A DNA stretch of 64,000 bases, from positions 248,001-312,000 of the forward strand of contig CAWFBJ010000029.1 in assembly GCA_963814055.1 (NCBI GenBank), read 5' to 3'. Numbering within the stretch: the first letter of the stretch is position 1; each line of letters starts with the position of its first letter. The DNA comes from AWTP1-13 sp963814055 (GTDB lineage: Bacteria > Pseudomonadota > Alphaproteobacteria > Rhizobiales > Hyphomicrobiaceae). Below are positions 7,940-16,564 of this stretch, piece by piece. Below the pieces are notes generated by a model, which had not been told where the DNA came from, made no database searches, and saw only the letters and a list, made by a program, of their open reading frames with translations. The translations under genes were made by a program, and so were the position numbers.

Positions 7940-9286
7940 CTAGGCGTCGGCCGCTTGGAGACGATTGACGAGCCACCGCGCGTTGCGCAGCAATCGCCCA
8001 TCGTCGCGCCGAGGGCCGACAAGCTGGACGCCGATGGGCATGCCGTCGGCCTCTAAAAGCGGCAGCGTCACTGCAGGCACGCCGAGATAGGTCCAGAACG
8101 CGCAGCAGACCGGGTTGCCGGTGGTACCCAGATCCTTGGGTGCTGGGCCGAGAGCTGCCGGCGTGAGAATTGTCCCGTAGTCGGTGAAGATTTCACTGGC
8201 GCTGGCGTAGAAGCGCTCGCGCGCATTGAGCGCCGCAAGGTAGTCGACGCCGTTGATTTTCCGGCCTGCCTCGATCCGCGCTGCAAGGTCCTCGCTGACT
8301 TGGCCGGGCGAGCGGTCCAGCAGCGCACCATAGTTGGCGGCCATTTCGACATCCTGCACCGTTCTGGCTGCCGCCACGCCGCGCTCGGTCGCGCTGTCCA
8401 TGGTGACTTCGATGATCTGCCCGCCCAGTTCCTCCACCAGCTCGCCGAATGCGTCACGCATCACGGCGTCCGCACCATCCCAGGCATGCGTTTTCACGAA
8501 GGCAAAGAGTGACGGCAGCGGCCAGGCCTGGGTGGCGGTGTCGAGAATTCGCGAGCGGCTGGTCGACAGGCTCGCGGCATCGCGCGCGTCGTAACCCTGC
8601 AGCGCATCGGTTGCCAGAGCCACGTCCTCTACGGTGCGGCCGAAGACGCCAATCGTATCCAGGGTCGACGATTGGGTAAGTACGCCGGTGCGCGGAATAA
8701 CGCCGAACGTCGGCTTGAAGCCGACCACGCCGCAGAATGCCGCCGGCCGGATGACAGAACCGCCGGTCTGGGTTCCTACGGCCAGCGGCACCATACCGGC
8801 CGCAACCGCGGCGGCGGAGCCCGAAGACGAGCCGCCCGGGGTGTGTTCCAGGTTGACCGGATTGCGCGTGCGCGACGGAATGTGCGTGGCAAGCTCCGTC
8901 GTGACCGTCTTGCCGAGAATAACAGCGCCGGCTCGCCGCAGTGCCGTGACACACGCCGCATCTTCAGCGGGCTGGCGCCCTTCGAACGCTCTACTGCCGT
9001 TCCCGGTCGGCATGTCGGCCGTGTCGATGATGTCCTTGAGGCCGATGGGAACGCCGTGCAACACGCCAACGCCCTTGCTCTCCTTGGCCTGGGCATCGGC
9101 AGCCTTGCCCTGCTCCAGCGCGCGCTCCCGGTCGAGAAAGGCCCAGGCCTGAACGGCAGGCTCCAGCTTGGCGATGCGGTCTAGGCAAGCGTCTACGATG
9201 TCTTGAGACGACAGCTCGCCACCGGCGATGCGTGCCGCGGCCTCCACGGCCGTGAGACCCAGGCCGGATGTATCGTCATGGCCCAA
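7940..9286 (-). CDS. Amidase (amidase signature family), first of two paralogues
   Basis: A 448-residue amidase-signature enzyme with a complete Ser-cisSer-Lys triad: K84 (IGLKDIID), S153 (PGGSSSGS) and the nucleophile S177 (TQTGGSVIR). Such enzymes hydrolyse carboxamides or ureas to the acid and ammonia in the cytoplasm. It closes a leftward operon that holds a TRAP transporter, a second amidase (9498-10880) and a small membrane protein (9331-9501). The two amidases share most motifs, including RPAAFCGVVGFKP, but differ elsewhere, so they may act on different amides or at successive steps. The substrate is not predictable. Confidence 0.9.
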   Translation of the reverse strand: MGHDDTSGLGLTAVEAAARIAGGELSSQDIVDACLDRIAKLEPAVQAWAFLDRERALEQGKAADAQAKESKGVGVLHGVPIGLKDIIDTADMPTGNGSRAFEGRQPAEDAACVTALRRAGAVILGKTVTTELATHIPSRTRNPVNLEHTPGGSSSGSAAAVAAGMVPLAVGTQTGGSVIRPAAFCGVVGFKPTFGVIPRTGVLTQSSTLDTIGVFGRTVEDVALATDALQGYDARDAASLSTSRSRILDTATQAWPLPSLFAFVKTHAWDGADAVMRDAFGELVEELGGQIIEVTMDSATERGVAAARTVQDVEMAANYGALLDRSPGQVSEDLAARIEAGRKINGVDYLAALNARERFYASASEIFTDYGTILTPAALGPAPKDLGTTGNPVCCAFWTYLGVPAVTLPLLEADGMPIGVQLVGPRRDDGRLLRNARWLVNRLQAADA

Positions 9287-9330
9287 TGGGGCACTCCATT
9301 GCTGGCAAAGCTACGAGCACGGCGGATGCG

Positions 9331-9501
9331 CTATTTGCCTTTCTCGCCGTAGCGCAGGGTCTGGATGAAATCCCAGATCAGCAGCGCCATCACGGACACG
9401 ACAATGATGATGAGCGGCGGCGCCGGCACCCACACCACCATGACGCCGAGAAACGCAATGACCATGGATATGCCGATGATGCCTGAAATGAATGTCATCA
9501 T
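9331..9501 (-). CDS. Small membrane protein of the amidase/TRAP operon
   Basis: A 56-residue protein beginning MMTFISGIIGISMVIAF and ending TLRYGEKGK. It holds two hydrophobic segments, about residues 4-24 and 29-47, split by VWVPAPP, so it should cross the membrane twice, with a basic tail. Its ATG (9499-9501) overlaps the TGA of the upstream amidase (9498-9500) as ATGA, a strong sign of translational coupling and that the gene is real. It lies between two amidase genes downstream of the TRAP permease genes. I do not recognise a family; it may help the transporter or tether an amidase to the membrane. Confidence 0.7.
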   Translation of the reverse strand: MMTFISGIIGISMVIAFLGVMVVWVPAPPLIIIVVSVMALLIWDFIQTLRYGEKGK

Positions 9502-10880
9502 AACGTGACCTTTCTCTTCTTGGGTCTTGCAGCCCCGGCTTTGGCACGCTTGCCGCCAGCGCCCTCGACAGTATTCACAAGCCAGCGCGCCGTGCGGAGC
9601 AGGCGCGCATCGTTGCCGCGTCGTCCTACCAGTTGTACCCCGATGGGCATGCCGGCCTCGTCCTGCAGCAGCGGCAGGGAGACAGCTGGCGTCCCCAGAT
9701 AGGTCCAGGTGCTGCAGAACGCGGGGTTACCGGTTGCGCTCCCGCGCGGCGCGGGCCCCGGCGCTGCGGGAGTGAGGATGGCGTCGTACTCGTCGAACAC
9801 GGCATCAAGGACGCTGTTCACGCTGGCACTAGCGGCCAAGGCGCGCGTGTATTCAACGGCAGTGTAGGCGCGGCCTTTCTCGATCAAGGCGCGCAGCACC
9901 GGGCTCAGCTGGTCGCGCCCCTGCTCGTAGTCGCGATGGAAGTTATGGGCCATGTCGACCGCCATGACGATGCCGTGCAACTCCACGGTCCGCTCGAAGC
10001 TCGCGGAAAGATCGATCTCGTTCGCGTTCTCTCCCAAGGCCTCCACCAATTCGGCAAACGCCAGCTCCGTGACGCCTTCGATATGGCGCCATGCGGGCGT
10101 TCGCGCGAAGGCAAAGCGGGGCGGCAACGGTGGTTCGCTGCCCGCCACCGAGACGAAGTGAGGCCGGGCCAACGCGCGCGTGTCTGGATCTTCTTCGTCG
10201 AAAACCGCGAGCGTCTCGGCAAGAAGGGCCGCGTCCTCAACGGAACGGGCAAAAACGCCGACATGATCGAGCGCGCGCGACAACAGGAGCGCGCCGGTGC
10301 GCGGAATGAGTCCGTGACTGGGCTTGAACCCAACCACACCGCAAAATGCCGCCGGACGTATCACCGAACCATTTGTCTGCGAACCAATCGCACCCGGCAC
10401 CATGCCGGCCGCGACCGCAGCCGCCGAACCGCTGGAGGAACCGCCCGGCGTGCGTTCCGGATCGTGCGGGTTACGGGTTTTTCCCGGATTGAAATAGGCG
10501 TATTCGGTGGTGACGGTCTTACCCATGATCACCGCGCCGGCCGCGCGCAGGCTAGCCACGGCCACCGCATCATGCCGCGGCGTGCGCCCGGCCCACAGCG
10601 GCGAACCGAACTCGGTGGGATAATCGCTGGTATCGAAAATGTCTTTGATACCCAGCGGAACGCCATGCAGCGGCCCGATGGGGTCGCCGCGCTTGCGCCG
10701 ATCGTCAGCAGCCTTGGCCTGACGCAAGGCATGCTCGCGATCGAGGAACGCCCAGGCCTCGATCTTTCCGTCCACCTCGTCAACGCGCGCGAGACAGGCC
10801 TCCACCAGCTCCGACGAGGTGATACGGCCCTCGCGGATGCCACTGGCCGCATCGACAAGAGAAAGCGCGCTCAGGTTCAT
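9498..10880 (-). CDS. Amidase (amidase signature family), second paralogue
   Basis: A 460-residue amidase with the full triad K79 (LGIKDIFDT), S148 (PGGSSSGS) and S172 (SQTNGSVIR). The last 20 residues are strongly basic (KRAKAGAARPKKRKVTL), unlike the paralogue at 7940-9286, which ends earlier. The gene begins 26 bp after the DctM stop and its own stop overlaps the start of the small membrane protein gene, so it belongs to the same leftward transcript as the TRAP transporter. The reaction is hydrolysis of an amide bond; the context suggests that the imported solute or a product of it is the amide. Confidence 0.9.
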   Translation of the reverse strand: MNLSALSLVDAASGIREGRITSSELVEACLARVDEVDGKIEAWAFLDREHALRQAKAADDRRKRGDPIGPLHGVPLGIKDIFDTSDYPTEFGSPLWAGRTPRHDAVAVASLRAAGAVIMGKTVTTEYAYFNPGKTRNPHDPERTPGGSSSGSAAAVAAGMVPGAIGSQTNGSVIRPAAFCGVVGFKPSHGLIPRTGALLLSRALDHVGVFARSVEDAALLAETLAVFDEEDPDTRALARPHFVSVAGSEPPLPPRFAFARTPAWRHIEGVTELAFAELVEALGENANEIDLSASFERTVELHGIVMAVDMAHNFHRDYEQGRDQLSPVLRALIEKGRAYTAVEYTRALAASASVNSVLDAVFDEYDAILTPAAPGPAPRGSATGNPAFCSTWTYLGTPAVSLPLLQDEAGMPIGVQLVGRRGNDARLLRTARWLVNTVEGAGGKRAKAGAARPKKRKVTL

Positions 10881-10906
10881 CTACGATCGTCCACGTCCTG
10901 CTCACC

Positions 10907-12256
10907 TCACCGCGCCGTGTAGAGATAGTTGGGCAACCATAGGGCAATGCCGGGGAACACATAGACGAGCGCCATGACGGCAAACACCATGAACACGAAC
11001 GGCAGCGCGCCACGGAAGATATCCGTGAGCTGCACATGCGGCGGCGCAACCCCCTTCAGGTAAAAGGCGGCCATGGCCACGGGCGGCGTGTTGAATGCGG
11101 TCTGCGTATTCAGGGCCACCAGAATGCCGAAGAAGATCGGATCAATATGGAAGTCGTCCAGCAGCGGCAAAAAGATGGGCACGAAGATGATGATGATCTC
11201 CGTCCACTCCAACGGCCAACCCAGCAAGAAGATGATGAACTGCGTGAGCAGCAAGAACTGCGTCGAGCTGAGGTTCATGGACAGGAAGAACTGCTCCACG
11301 ATGGCCTGCCCGCCGAGCAAGGCGAAGACCGAGGAGAACGTCCACGACCCCACGAACAGGTAGCAGACCATCGCCGTGGCGCGCGCTGTAAGGTAGACCG
11401 ACTCCTTCAGCATCTGGAAGTTCAGCGACCGGTATGCTGCGGCCAGCAAAATACTGCCCAGCGCACCGATGCCGGCAGCTTCCGAGGGCGTAGCCAGACC
11501 GAACAGAATCGCACCGAGCACCGAGATGATCAGCACCGCGAGCGGGAAGAACGACGTCAGAAGCGCCACCACCACCTTCCCGATGGGAACATCCGACTCC
11601 TCCTTCGACAGTTTGGGCGCGAGCGACGGATTGATCATCGCTCGAACGATCACATACAGGATGTAGAACGCCGTCAGCAGGAACCCCGGAAGGAAGGCAG
11701 CCGCGTAAAGCTTGACCGCCGAGACGCCGGCGGTGGCCGCATAGACGATCAGCAGGACACTGGGCGGAATTAGAATGCCCAGACAGCCGCCAGCGCAGAC
11801 GACCCCGGCAGACAGCCTGACGTCATAGCCGGCTCGCAGCATGGCAGGAAAGGCCAGCAGGCCCATCAAGGTGACGACGGCACCAACGATACCGGTGGCG
11901 GTGGCGAACATCGCGCACGTCACGAGCGTTGCGACCGCGAGCGCACCGGGCACGTTCTTCATCGACAACTGCAGCGCATAAAATAATCGATCGAGAATAT
12001 TCGCTCGTTCGACCAGATAGCCCATGAACAGGAACAGCGGCACAGCCGTCAGCACATCGCTGGAGGTCACCTCGAAGGTCTTCTGCACCAGCAGCGTGAA
12101 GATGCGGTTGTTAAAGAACTCCTGGCCCGGCGTGAAGTAGGCGTAGTAGCCGAAGCCGACCCCCATCGCCATCAGCGTGAAAGCGATCGGGAAGCCGAGC
12201 ATGATGATGAAAATGAAAATGAACAGCATCGACAGGCCGATTTGAGGGTCGGTCAT
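10907..12256 (-). CDS. TRAP transporter large permease subunit (DctM type)
   Basis: A 449-residue integral membrane protein of the DctM family with about 12 to 13 hydrophobic segments. Family signatures include the N-terminal FPIAFTLMAMGVGFGYY, VPLFLFMGYLVER, the SGVVCAGGCLGILIPPS-like stretch around residues 160-175, and NTQTAFNTPPVAMAAFYLKG near 390-410. The large insertion between helices and the sequence style fit the mannitol/chloroaromatic subfamily. It forms the ion-coupled channel with DctQ (start 12870), whose stop lies two bases upstream of this ATG. Solute comes from the DctP protein at 12976. Confidence 0.92.
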   Translation of the reverse strand: MTDPQIGLSMLFIFIFIIMLGFPIAFTLMAMGVGFGYYAYFTPGQEFFNNRIFTLLVQKTFEVTSSDVLTAVPLFLFMGYLVERANILDRLFYALQLSMKNVPGALAVATLVTCAMFATATGIVGAVVTLMGLLAFPAMLRAGYDVRLSAGVVCAGGCLGILIPPSVLLIVYAATAGVSAVKLYAAAFLPGFLLTAFYILYVIVRAMINPSLAPKLSKEESDVPIGKVVVALLTSFFPLAVLIISVLGAILFGLATPSEAAGIGALGSILLAAAYRSLNFQMLKESVYLTARATAMVCYLFVGSWTFSSVFALLGGQAIVEQFFLSMNLSSTQFLLLTQFIIFLLGWPLEWTEIIIIFVPIFLPLLDDFHIDPIFFGILVALNTQTAFNTPPVAMAAFYLKGVAPPHVQLTDIFRGALPFVFMVFAVMALVYVFPGIALWLPNYLYTAR

Positions 12257-12258
12257 TG

Positions 12259-12870
12259 TCAGGCTCCCGCCTTCGGAAACGGCGTAACCGGCTCGCCGCG
12301 CTCACGCTGATGCTGCTGCTCGTGCATGATGATGCTTTCGGTCTCCTCGACGTCATGCAGTCGGGCGGGCCATGCGCCGCTGCGAATGCACATCACGCAG
12401 CGGATGACTTCGGCGATGCCCTGGATCAGCATCATGAAGCCCGCAACCGGGATCAGCGCCTTAAGTGGGAAAACCGGAATTCCCGCTGGACTGAAGATGC
12501 TTACTTCGCGAAACCGCACGGAGAACTGCGCATAATTCCAGCCGGCATACACCCAGGCGAGAACCGCAGGAAAGAAGAACAGGATGTAGAGGACGAGATC
12601 CATCATGGCCTGCGTACGAGGCCGCCAGAAGCGATAGAGTACGTCGGCGCGCACATGTTGATTGCGCACGAGGGTGTAGCCGCCGGCCATCAGGAACAGG
12701 GCGCCATAGGTAATGTAGCTAAAGTCGAACGCCCAGGTGGTCGGCGCACCCAGGACATAGCGCACGAACACCTCGTAGCTGATGCCGAGCGTAAGGACCA
12801 GGATGAGCCAAGCAAACGCCTTGCCGATCCACGTGCTGAGCGTGTCGATAGCATGAACATATTTGATCAT
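12259..12870 (-). CDS. TRAP transporter small permease subunit (DctQ type)
   Basis: About 203 residues with four hydrophobic helices (near residues 12-32, 45-65, 85-110 and 130-155). It starts MIKYVHAIDTLSTWIGKAFA, which looks like the usual DctQ opening. Start choice is unclear: an in-frame ATG at 12915 lacks a ribosome site, whereas an out-of-frame ATG at 12899 follows an excellent GGAGGGGGG site, so a one-base error near 12880 is possible. DctQ pairs with DctM in the membrane. The tail after PARLHDVEE is charged and rich in His and Gln. A strong hairpin separates the gene from dctP upstream. Confidence 0.87.
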   Translation of the reverse strand: MIKYVHAIDTLSTWIGKAFAWLILVLTLGISYEVFVRYVLGAPTTWAFDFSYITYGALFLMAGGYTLVRNQHVRADVLYRFWRPRTQAMMDLVLYILFFFPAVLAWVYAGWNYAQFSVRFREVSIFSPAGIPVFPLKALIPVAGFMMLIQGIAEVIRCVMCIRSGAWPARLHDVEETESIIMHEQQHQRERGEPVTPFPKAGA

Positions 12871-12921
12871 GTCGGGATAGCCCGCGTTTGGCGGTGCATA
12901 CCTGCCCCCCTCCATACTTGC

Positions 12922-12950
12922 GGGGGTGGCGCAGTGTCGGCGCCACCCCC
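12922..12950 (-). terminator. Intercistronic stem-loop between dctP and dctQM
   Basis: GGGGGTGGCGC (12922-12932) and GCGCCACCCCC (12940-12950) form a perfect 11-bp stem with a seven-base loop. No T-run follows on the transcribed strand, so it is more likely an RNA-stabilising or partial-termination hairpin that keeps dctP mRNA in excess over the permease message than a full terminator. Confidence 0.65.
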
Positions 12951-12975
12951 AACTCGTGCAACAAAAGCCGTTGAT

Positions 12976-14106
12976 TTAGATCTTCAGAACGCCCGGGAAA
13001 TGATGGTTGAACGCGCCCTTGTAGTCGGAGATGTTCATCATGCCGTAGAACACGACGCGGCGGACCCATTCTTTCTGGGAATCCATCACCTTCTTCATGT
13101 AGGGATCCTTGCCAAGCACGTCGATCAGGCCGTCCCAAGCCTTGATCTGCGCATCGAACACGGCTTGCGGCGTGCGGATGACGTTGACCTTGTCCTTGCC
13201 CATCAACTCCTGCAGATCCTTCGAATAGTAGTCCATTGCCTTCCACTCGTTGGCGGAAGAGGCCGCCTCGGCGGCGTACTGCAGGATCGCCTGCTGCTCG
13301 GCCGCTAGCTTGTCGAACAGCGAGCGCTTGAACATGACCTCGAAGTACTCGGTCGCCTGATGATGGCTGCCCAGCATGTAGTTCTTGGCGACGTCCTGGG
13401 CACCGAAGCGGCGATCGGACGTCGGGTTGTTGAACTCGAAGGCGTCGATCACGCCGCGTTCCATGGCTGGCACGATTTCGCCGCCCGGAAGCTGCGCGAC
13501 GGAGGCACCCATCGCCTGGAACAGGTCGGCCGCGAGACCGACGGTGCGGTACTTGAGGCCCTTGATCTGGCTCGCATCCGTGATCGGCTTCTTGAACCAG
13601 CCCAGCGGCTGGGTCGGCATCGGCATCACGAAGAAGCTCTTGATGTCGACCTTCATGATCTGGGTCTGGAGTTCCTCATACAGCGCGTAGCCGCCACCGT
13701 TATGGATCCAGCCGAGGCCTTCGTTGGCGTTGAAGCCGAACACCGGGCCGGTGCCGAACAGAGAGGCCGCCTTGTGCTTGCCGTACCAGTACACCGGCAC
13801 CGTATGCGCCGCGTCGATCTGGCCGCCGTGCACGCCGTCGAACACCTGGAAGGGATGCACAACCGAGCCGCCGACGAGATAATCGATCTTGAGACGGCCG
13901 CCGGCCATCTTGTTGACGCGCTCGACGTAGTCCTGCGCCATCTCGTTGAAAACGTCCTTCGCGCTCCACGAGCCCTGCATCTTCAAAGTGGACGTCTGCG
14001 CGCGCGACACCTGCGGCATGGCGACGGTGCCGACAGTTGCGGCACCAGCGGCCAGTGCACTCGTTTTCAGGAATTTGCGACGGCTGACCGGATTGGTCTT
14101 AGTCAT
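12976..14106 (-). CDS. TRAP transporter solute-binding protein (DctP family), Tat-exported
   Basis: A 376-residue periplasmic binding protein. The N-terminus carries a twin-arginine signal, SRRKFLK at residues 8-14, followed by a hydrophobic stretch ending VSRAQTS. The DctP core includes GLKYRTVGLAADLFQAMG and VAQLPGGEIVPAMERGVID, where the family's conserved carboxylate-binding Arg is in KYRTVG. Tat export suggests folding, perhaps with a metal or as a dimer, before translocation; this is usual for the chloroaromatic/mannitol subgroup. AGGAGGAG precedes the ATG. It is the first gene of the operon that runs to the amidases at 7940. Confidence 0.92.
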   Translation of the reverse strand: MTKTNPVSRRKFLKTSALAAGAATVGTVAMPQVSRAQTSTLKMQGSWSAKDVFNEMAQDYVERVNKMAGGRLKIDYLVGGSVVHPFQVFDGVHGGQIDAAHTVPVYWYGKHKAASLFGTGPVFGFNANEGLGWIHNGGGYALYEELQTQIMKVDIKSFFVMPMPTQPLGWFKKPITDASQIKGLKYRTVGLAADLFQAMGASVAQLPGGEIVPAMERGVIDAFEFNNPTSDRRFGAQDVAKNYMLGSHHQATEYFEVMFKRSLFDKLAAEQQAILQYAAEAASSANEWKAMDYYSKDLQELMGKDKVNVIRTPQAVFDAQIKAWDGLIDVLGKDPYMKKVMDSQKEWVRRVVFYGMMNISDYKGAFNHHFPGVLKI

Positions 14107-14160
14107 TTCTACTTCTCCTCCTTGAGACGCTTCCTCGACTTTAGTCTCTTATTACATCCT

Positions 14161-14254
14161 TGGTATACCACGGCAGATGCGGGAATAAAATGGGCCTTTA
14201 GCCAAACCATCGCCAGTCCCAAAGGCCTGCGGATAGTGGTCCGACAACCGGACC
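14161..14254. promoter_or_regulatory. Candidate operators upstream of the TRAP/amidase operon
   Basis: Two dyads lie upstream of dctP. TGGTATACCA at 14161-14170 is a perfect 10-bp palindrome, 55 bp before the start codon. GGTCCG-ACAAC-CGGACC at 14238-14254 is an interrupted inverted repeat further upstream. Both resemble GntR/FadR-type operator half-sites. No regulator gene lies beside the operon in this window. Confidence 0.45.
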
Positions 14255-14328
14255 GACGCGACACAACCAACCGTCTGGCTAGACGTCCAGCGCTCGGCGA
14301 TTATTCCCTGCACCCATCTTGCGCGGCA

Positions 14329-15846
14329 TCAATCGGCTTCCTTGAAGACCTGCTCCCGGCTCTGGCGTATGGACGGCAGGATCGCCACCACAACCAGTAT
14401 GAGCGCCAGGACCAGGAGGCCGGCACTCAGCGGCCGATCGACAAAGGTCATGAAGCTCCCGCGCGAGATGACCAAGGCCTGACGCAGCTTTTCTTCCATG
14501 AGCCTGCCAAGCACGAAGCCGAGCAGCAAGGGCGCCGGCTCGAAGCCGAATTTCATCAGCGCATAGCCGAACAGGCCGAAACCGGCTGTCATGACGACCT
14601 CGACCGGCGAATTATTCACCGAGTAGATGCCGATGCAGCAGAGCAGCACGATGGATGGGAACATGAGCCGGTAGGGCACTTTCAGAAGACGCACCCACAG
14701 GCCGATCAGGGGCAAGTTGATGATGAGCAGCATGAGATTGCCGATCCACATCGATGCGATCATGCCCCAGAACAGCTGAGGCTGCTTGGTCATAATCTGC
14801 GGGCCCGGCACGATGCCGTGGATGGTCATGGCGCCCACCATCAACGCCATCACCGCGTTCGGCGGGATGCCGAGCGTAAGCAGCGGGATAAACGCGGTTT
14901 GCGCTCCGGAATTGTTGGCGGCTTCCGGGCCCGCAACTCCCTCTATGGCGCCGCGGCCGAACCGCGAGGGATCCTTGGCGAGCTTCTTCTCGACCGTGTA
15001 GGAGGCGAAAGGTCCAAGCACCGCGCCGTTGCCGGGCAGCAGGCCCAGGATAGAGCCGATCAGCGTCCCGCGTGCAATGGGAGCGGCGGCCTGTTTGAGA
15101 TCGTTGCGGTTGGGCAGGAGGTTGCCGATGGCGCCATGCACGACGTCACGCGCCTGCGTGGTCTCGAGGTTGCGCAAGATTTCAGCAAACCCGAACATGC
15201 CCATGGCGATGACGGCCACGTCGAGCCCGTCGGAAATCTCCGTCCAGCCGAAGGTGAGCCGCTCTTCCCCGCTTTCGAGGTCGGTCCCGACCGTAGAGAG
15301 CAGAATGCCGACGAGGATCACGGCAATGGCCTTCGGGACGGAGCCGCGCGCCAGCACAACCGCGAACATGAGACCGAGCACCATGAGGGCGAAGTAGTCG
15401 GCCGGGCCAAACAGCAGCGCCATGGCTGTCAGCGGAGCAGCCAGCGCCGCAATGACGATAGTGGCAACGCATCCGGCAAAAAACGAGCCCATTGCGGCGA
15501 TGCCGAGCGCAACACCGGCGCGGCCCTGCTTGGCCATCTGGTGGCCATCGAGCGTCGTAACCACCGACGTCGCCTCACCCGGGATGTTGACCAGGATCGC
15601 CGTGGTGGAGCCGCCGTACTGGGCACCGTAGTAGATGCCCGCCAGCATGATCAGCGCGCCCACGGGGTCGAGGCCGAAAGTGATGGGCAACAGCATGGTG
15701 ATGGTCGCAATCGGCCCCACCCCCGGCAGCACGCCGATCAACGTACCGATGAGGCAGCCGAGAAAGCACAGGCCGAGATTTTTGAGCGAAAGGGCGACGC
15801 TGAGCCCCAGCGAAAGATTTCCAACCAGGTCAGTGAATGCGCTCAC
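14329..15846 (-). CDS. Tripartite tricarboxylate transporter permease, TctA family
   Basis: A 505-residue membrane protein of the TctA family with about 11 to 12 helices. Signatures are the repeated glycine-rich loops GVLPGVGPIATITMLLP near residue 45, YGGSTTAILVNIPGE near 75-90 and the second-half copy GLLPGNGAVLGPFASY near 270-285, with GIPPNAVMALMVGAMTIHG after it. It drives cation-coupled uptake of a carboxylate delivered by a TctC binding protein. TctB (15860-16498) is just upstream on the same strand. No TctC gene is visible in the window, so the binding protein must be encoded elsewhere. Confidence 0.92.
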   Translation of the reverse strand: MSAFTDLVGNLSLGLSVALSLKNLGLCFLGCLIGTLIGVLPGVGPIATITMLLPITFGLDPVGALIMLAGIYYGAQYGGSTTAILVNIPGEATSVVTTLDGHQMAKQGRAGVALGIAAMGSFFAGCVATIVIAALAAPLTAMALLFGPADYFALMVLGLMFAVVLARGSVPKAIAVILVGILLSTVGTDLESGEERLTFGWTEISDGLDVAVIAMGMFGFAEILRNLETTQARDVVHGAIGNLLPNRNDLKQAAAPIARGTLIGSILGLLPGNGAVLGPFASYTVEKKLAKDPSRFGRGAIEGVAGPEAANNSGAQTAFIPLLTLGIPPNAVMALMVGAMTIHGIVPGPQIMTKQPQLFWGMIASMWIGNLMLLIINLPLIGLWVRLLKVPYRLMFPSIVLLCCIGIYSVNNSPVEVVMTAGFGLFGYALMKFGFEPAPLLLGFVLGRLMEEKLRQALVISRGSFMTFVDRPLSAGLLVLALILVVVAILPSIRQSREQVFKEAD

Positions 15847-15859
15847 AGCGTTGGGCCCC

Positions 15860-16498
15860 TCAGCGAACGATCAGTTTTTTGATGCTGCCGAAGACCTGCC
15901 CAAGGGCAGATTTGGCACCGGCATAGACATGAGTGATGAACTCTGGAATGAGGCCGGCGGGATCGAACGGGATCGGCAGACTGAGCATTTCCTTGAACAG
16001 CAGGCCGCACAGCAACGTCATGATCACCGCGAATACGACAACCTCCACGGGCCGCGTGTCCTTATCGGCAAATGACGAGAACATGACTGCCAGCGGGCCC
16101 GCCACGATTAGACCGAGCGGGGGAACCTTGATCGAAGCAAGCTCCGGAAGGCCCGCGAAGCCGCCCAATGACAGGGTCGAGCCCCTGATGAACACTGCAA
16201 AGACGAGAACGGCACCGAGGACAAACACCGGACCGCGCAGGTGCCAACGCTCCAGGCGGTCGCCTTCCCACACGAGGCTTTGCAAGAGCAGGAGAACGCC
16301 AAACGCGCCAACCAAGGTGGCCACGACTTTCGGCATCAGACCGGAGCCGATGCCGGAAAGGGTCCCGAAAGGCAAATTGAATCCGCCGGCGAAGCCAAGA
16401 GCTGCCAGAGCGATGAGAAAAATTCCTCCGGCGAAGTCGAAGGGCGATTTCACCAGCCCGTGACCGCTCGCGTGCTCGTCGGACGAGCGTGTCGACAT
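15860..16498 (-). CDS. Tripartite tricarboxylate transporter small subunit, TctB family
   Basis: A 212-residue protein with four predicted helices, starting MSTRSSDEHASGHGL; GGGGGAGGG sits just upstream of this ATG, which is why I prefer it to the ATG at 16534. The first helix block FAGGIFLIALAALGFAGG and the GIGSGLMPKVVATLVGAFG motif are typical of TctB. It works with TctA encoded 13 bp downstream. A 21-bp palindrome lies 46 bp upstream of the start and is a likely operator. Confidence 0.87.
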   Translation of the reverse strand: MSTRSSDEHASGHGLVKSPFDFAGGIFLIALAALGFAGGFNLPFGTLSGIGSGLMPKVVATLVGAFGVLLLLQSLVWEGDRLERWHLRGPVFVLGAVLVFAVFIRGSTLSLGGFAGLPELASIKVPPLGLIVAGPLAVMFSSFADKDTRPVEVVVFAVIMTLLCGLLFKEMLSLPIPFDPAGLIPEFITHVYAGAKSALGQVFGSIKKLIVR

Positions 16499-16543
16499 CG
16501 AATTCCCTCCCCCGAGATGCAGCCGACGGAACATGCTTATTGA

Positions 16544-16564
16544 CCGTCTAGATCGCCTAGACGG
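16544..16564. promoter_or_regulatory. Palindromic operator candidate upstream of tctBA
   Basis: CCGTCTAG (16544-16551) and CTAGACGG (16557-16564) form a perfect 8-bp inverted repeat with a five-base spacer. It lies 46 bp upstream of the TctB start, in the expected promoter region. The cognate regulator is not evident. Confidence 0.5.

Noticed and set aside
13360..15882. An 840-codon open frame on the plus strand
   Set aside because: It runs antisense across dctP and tctA, is rich in His, Arg and Gln, and has no domain; GC-rich codon bias produces such long shadows.
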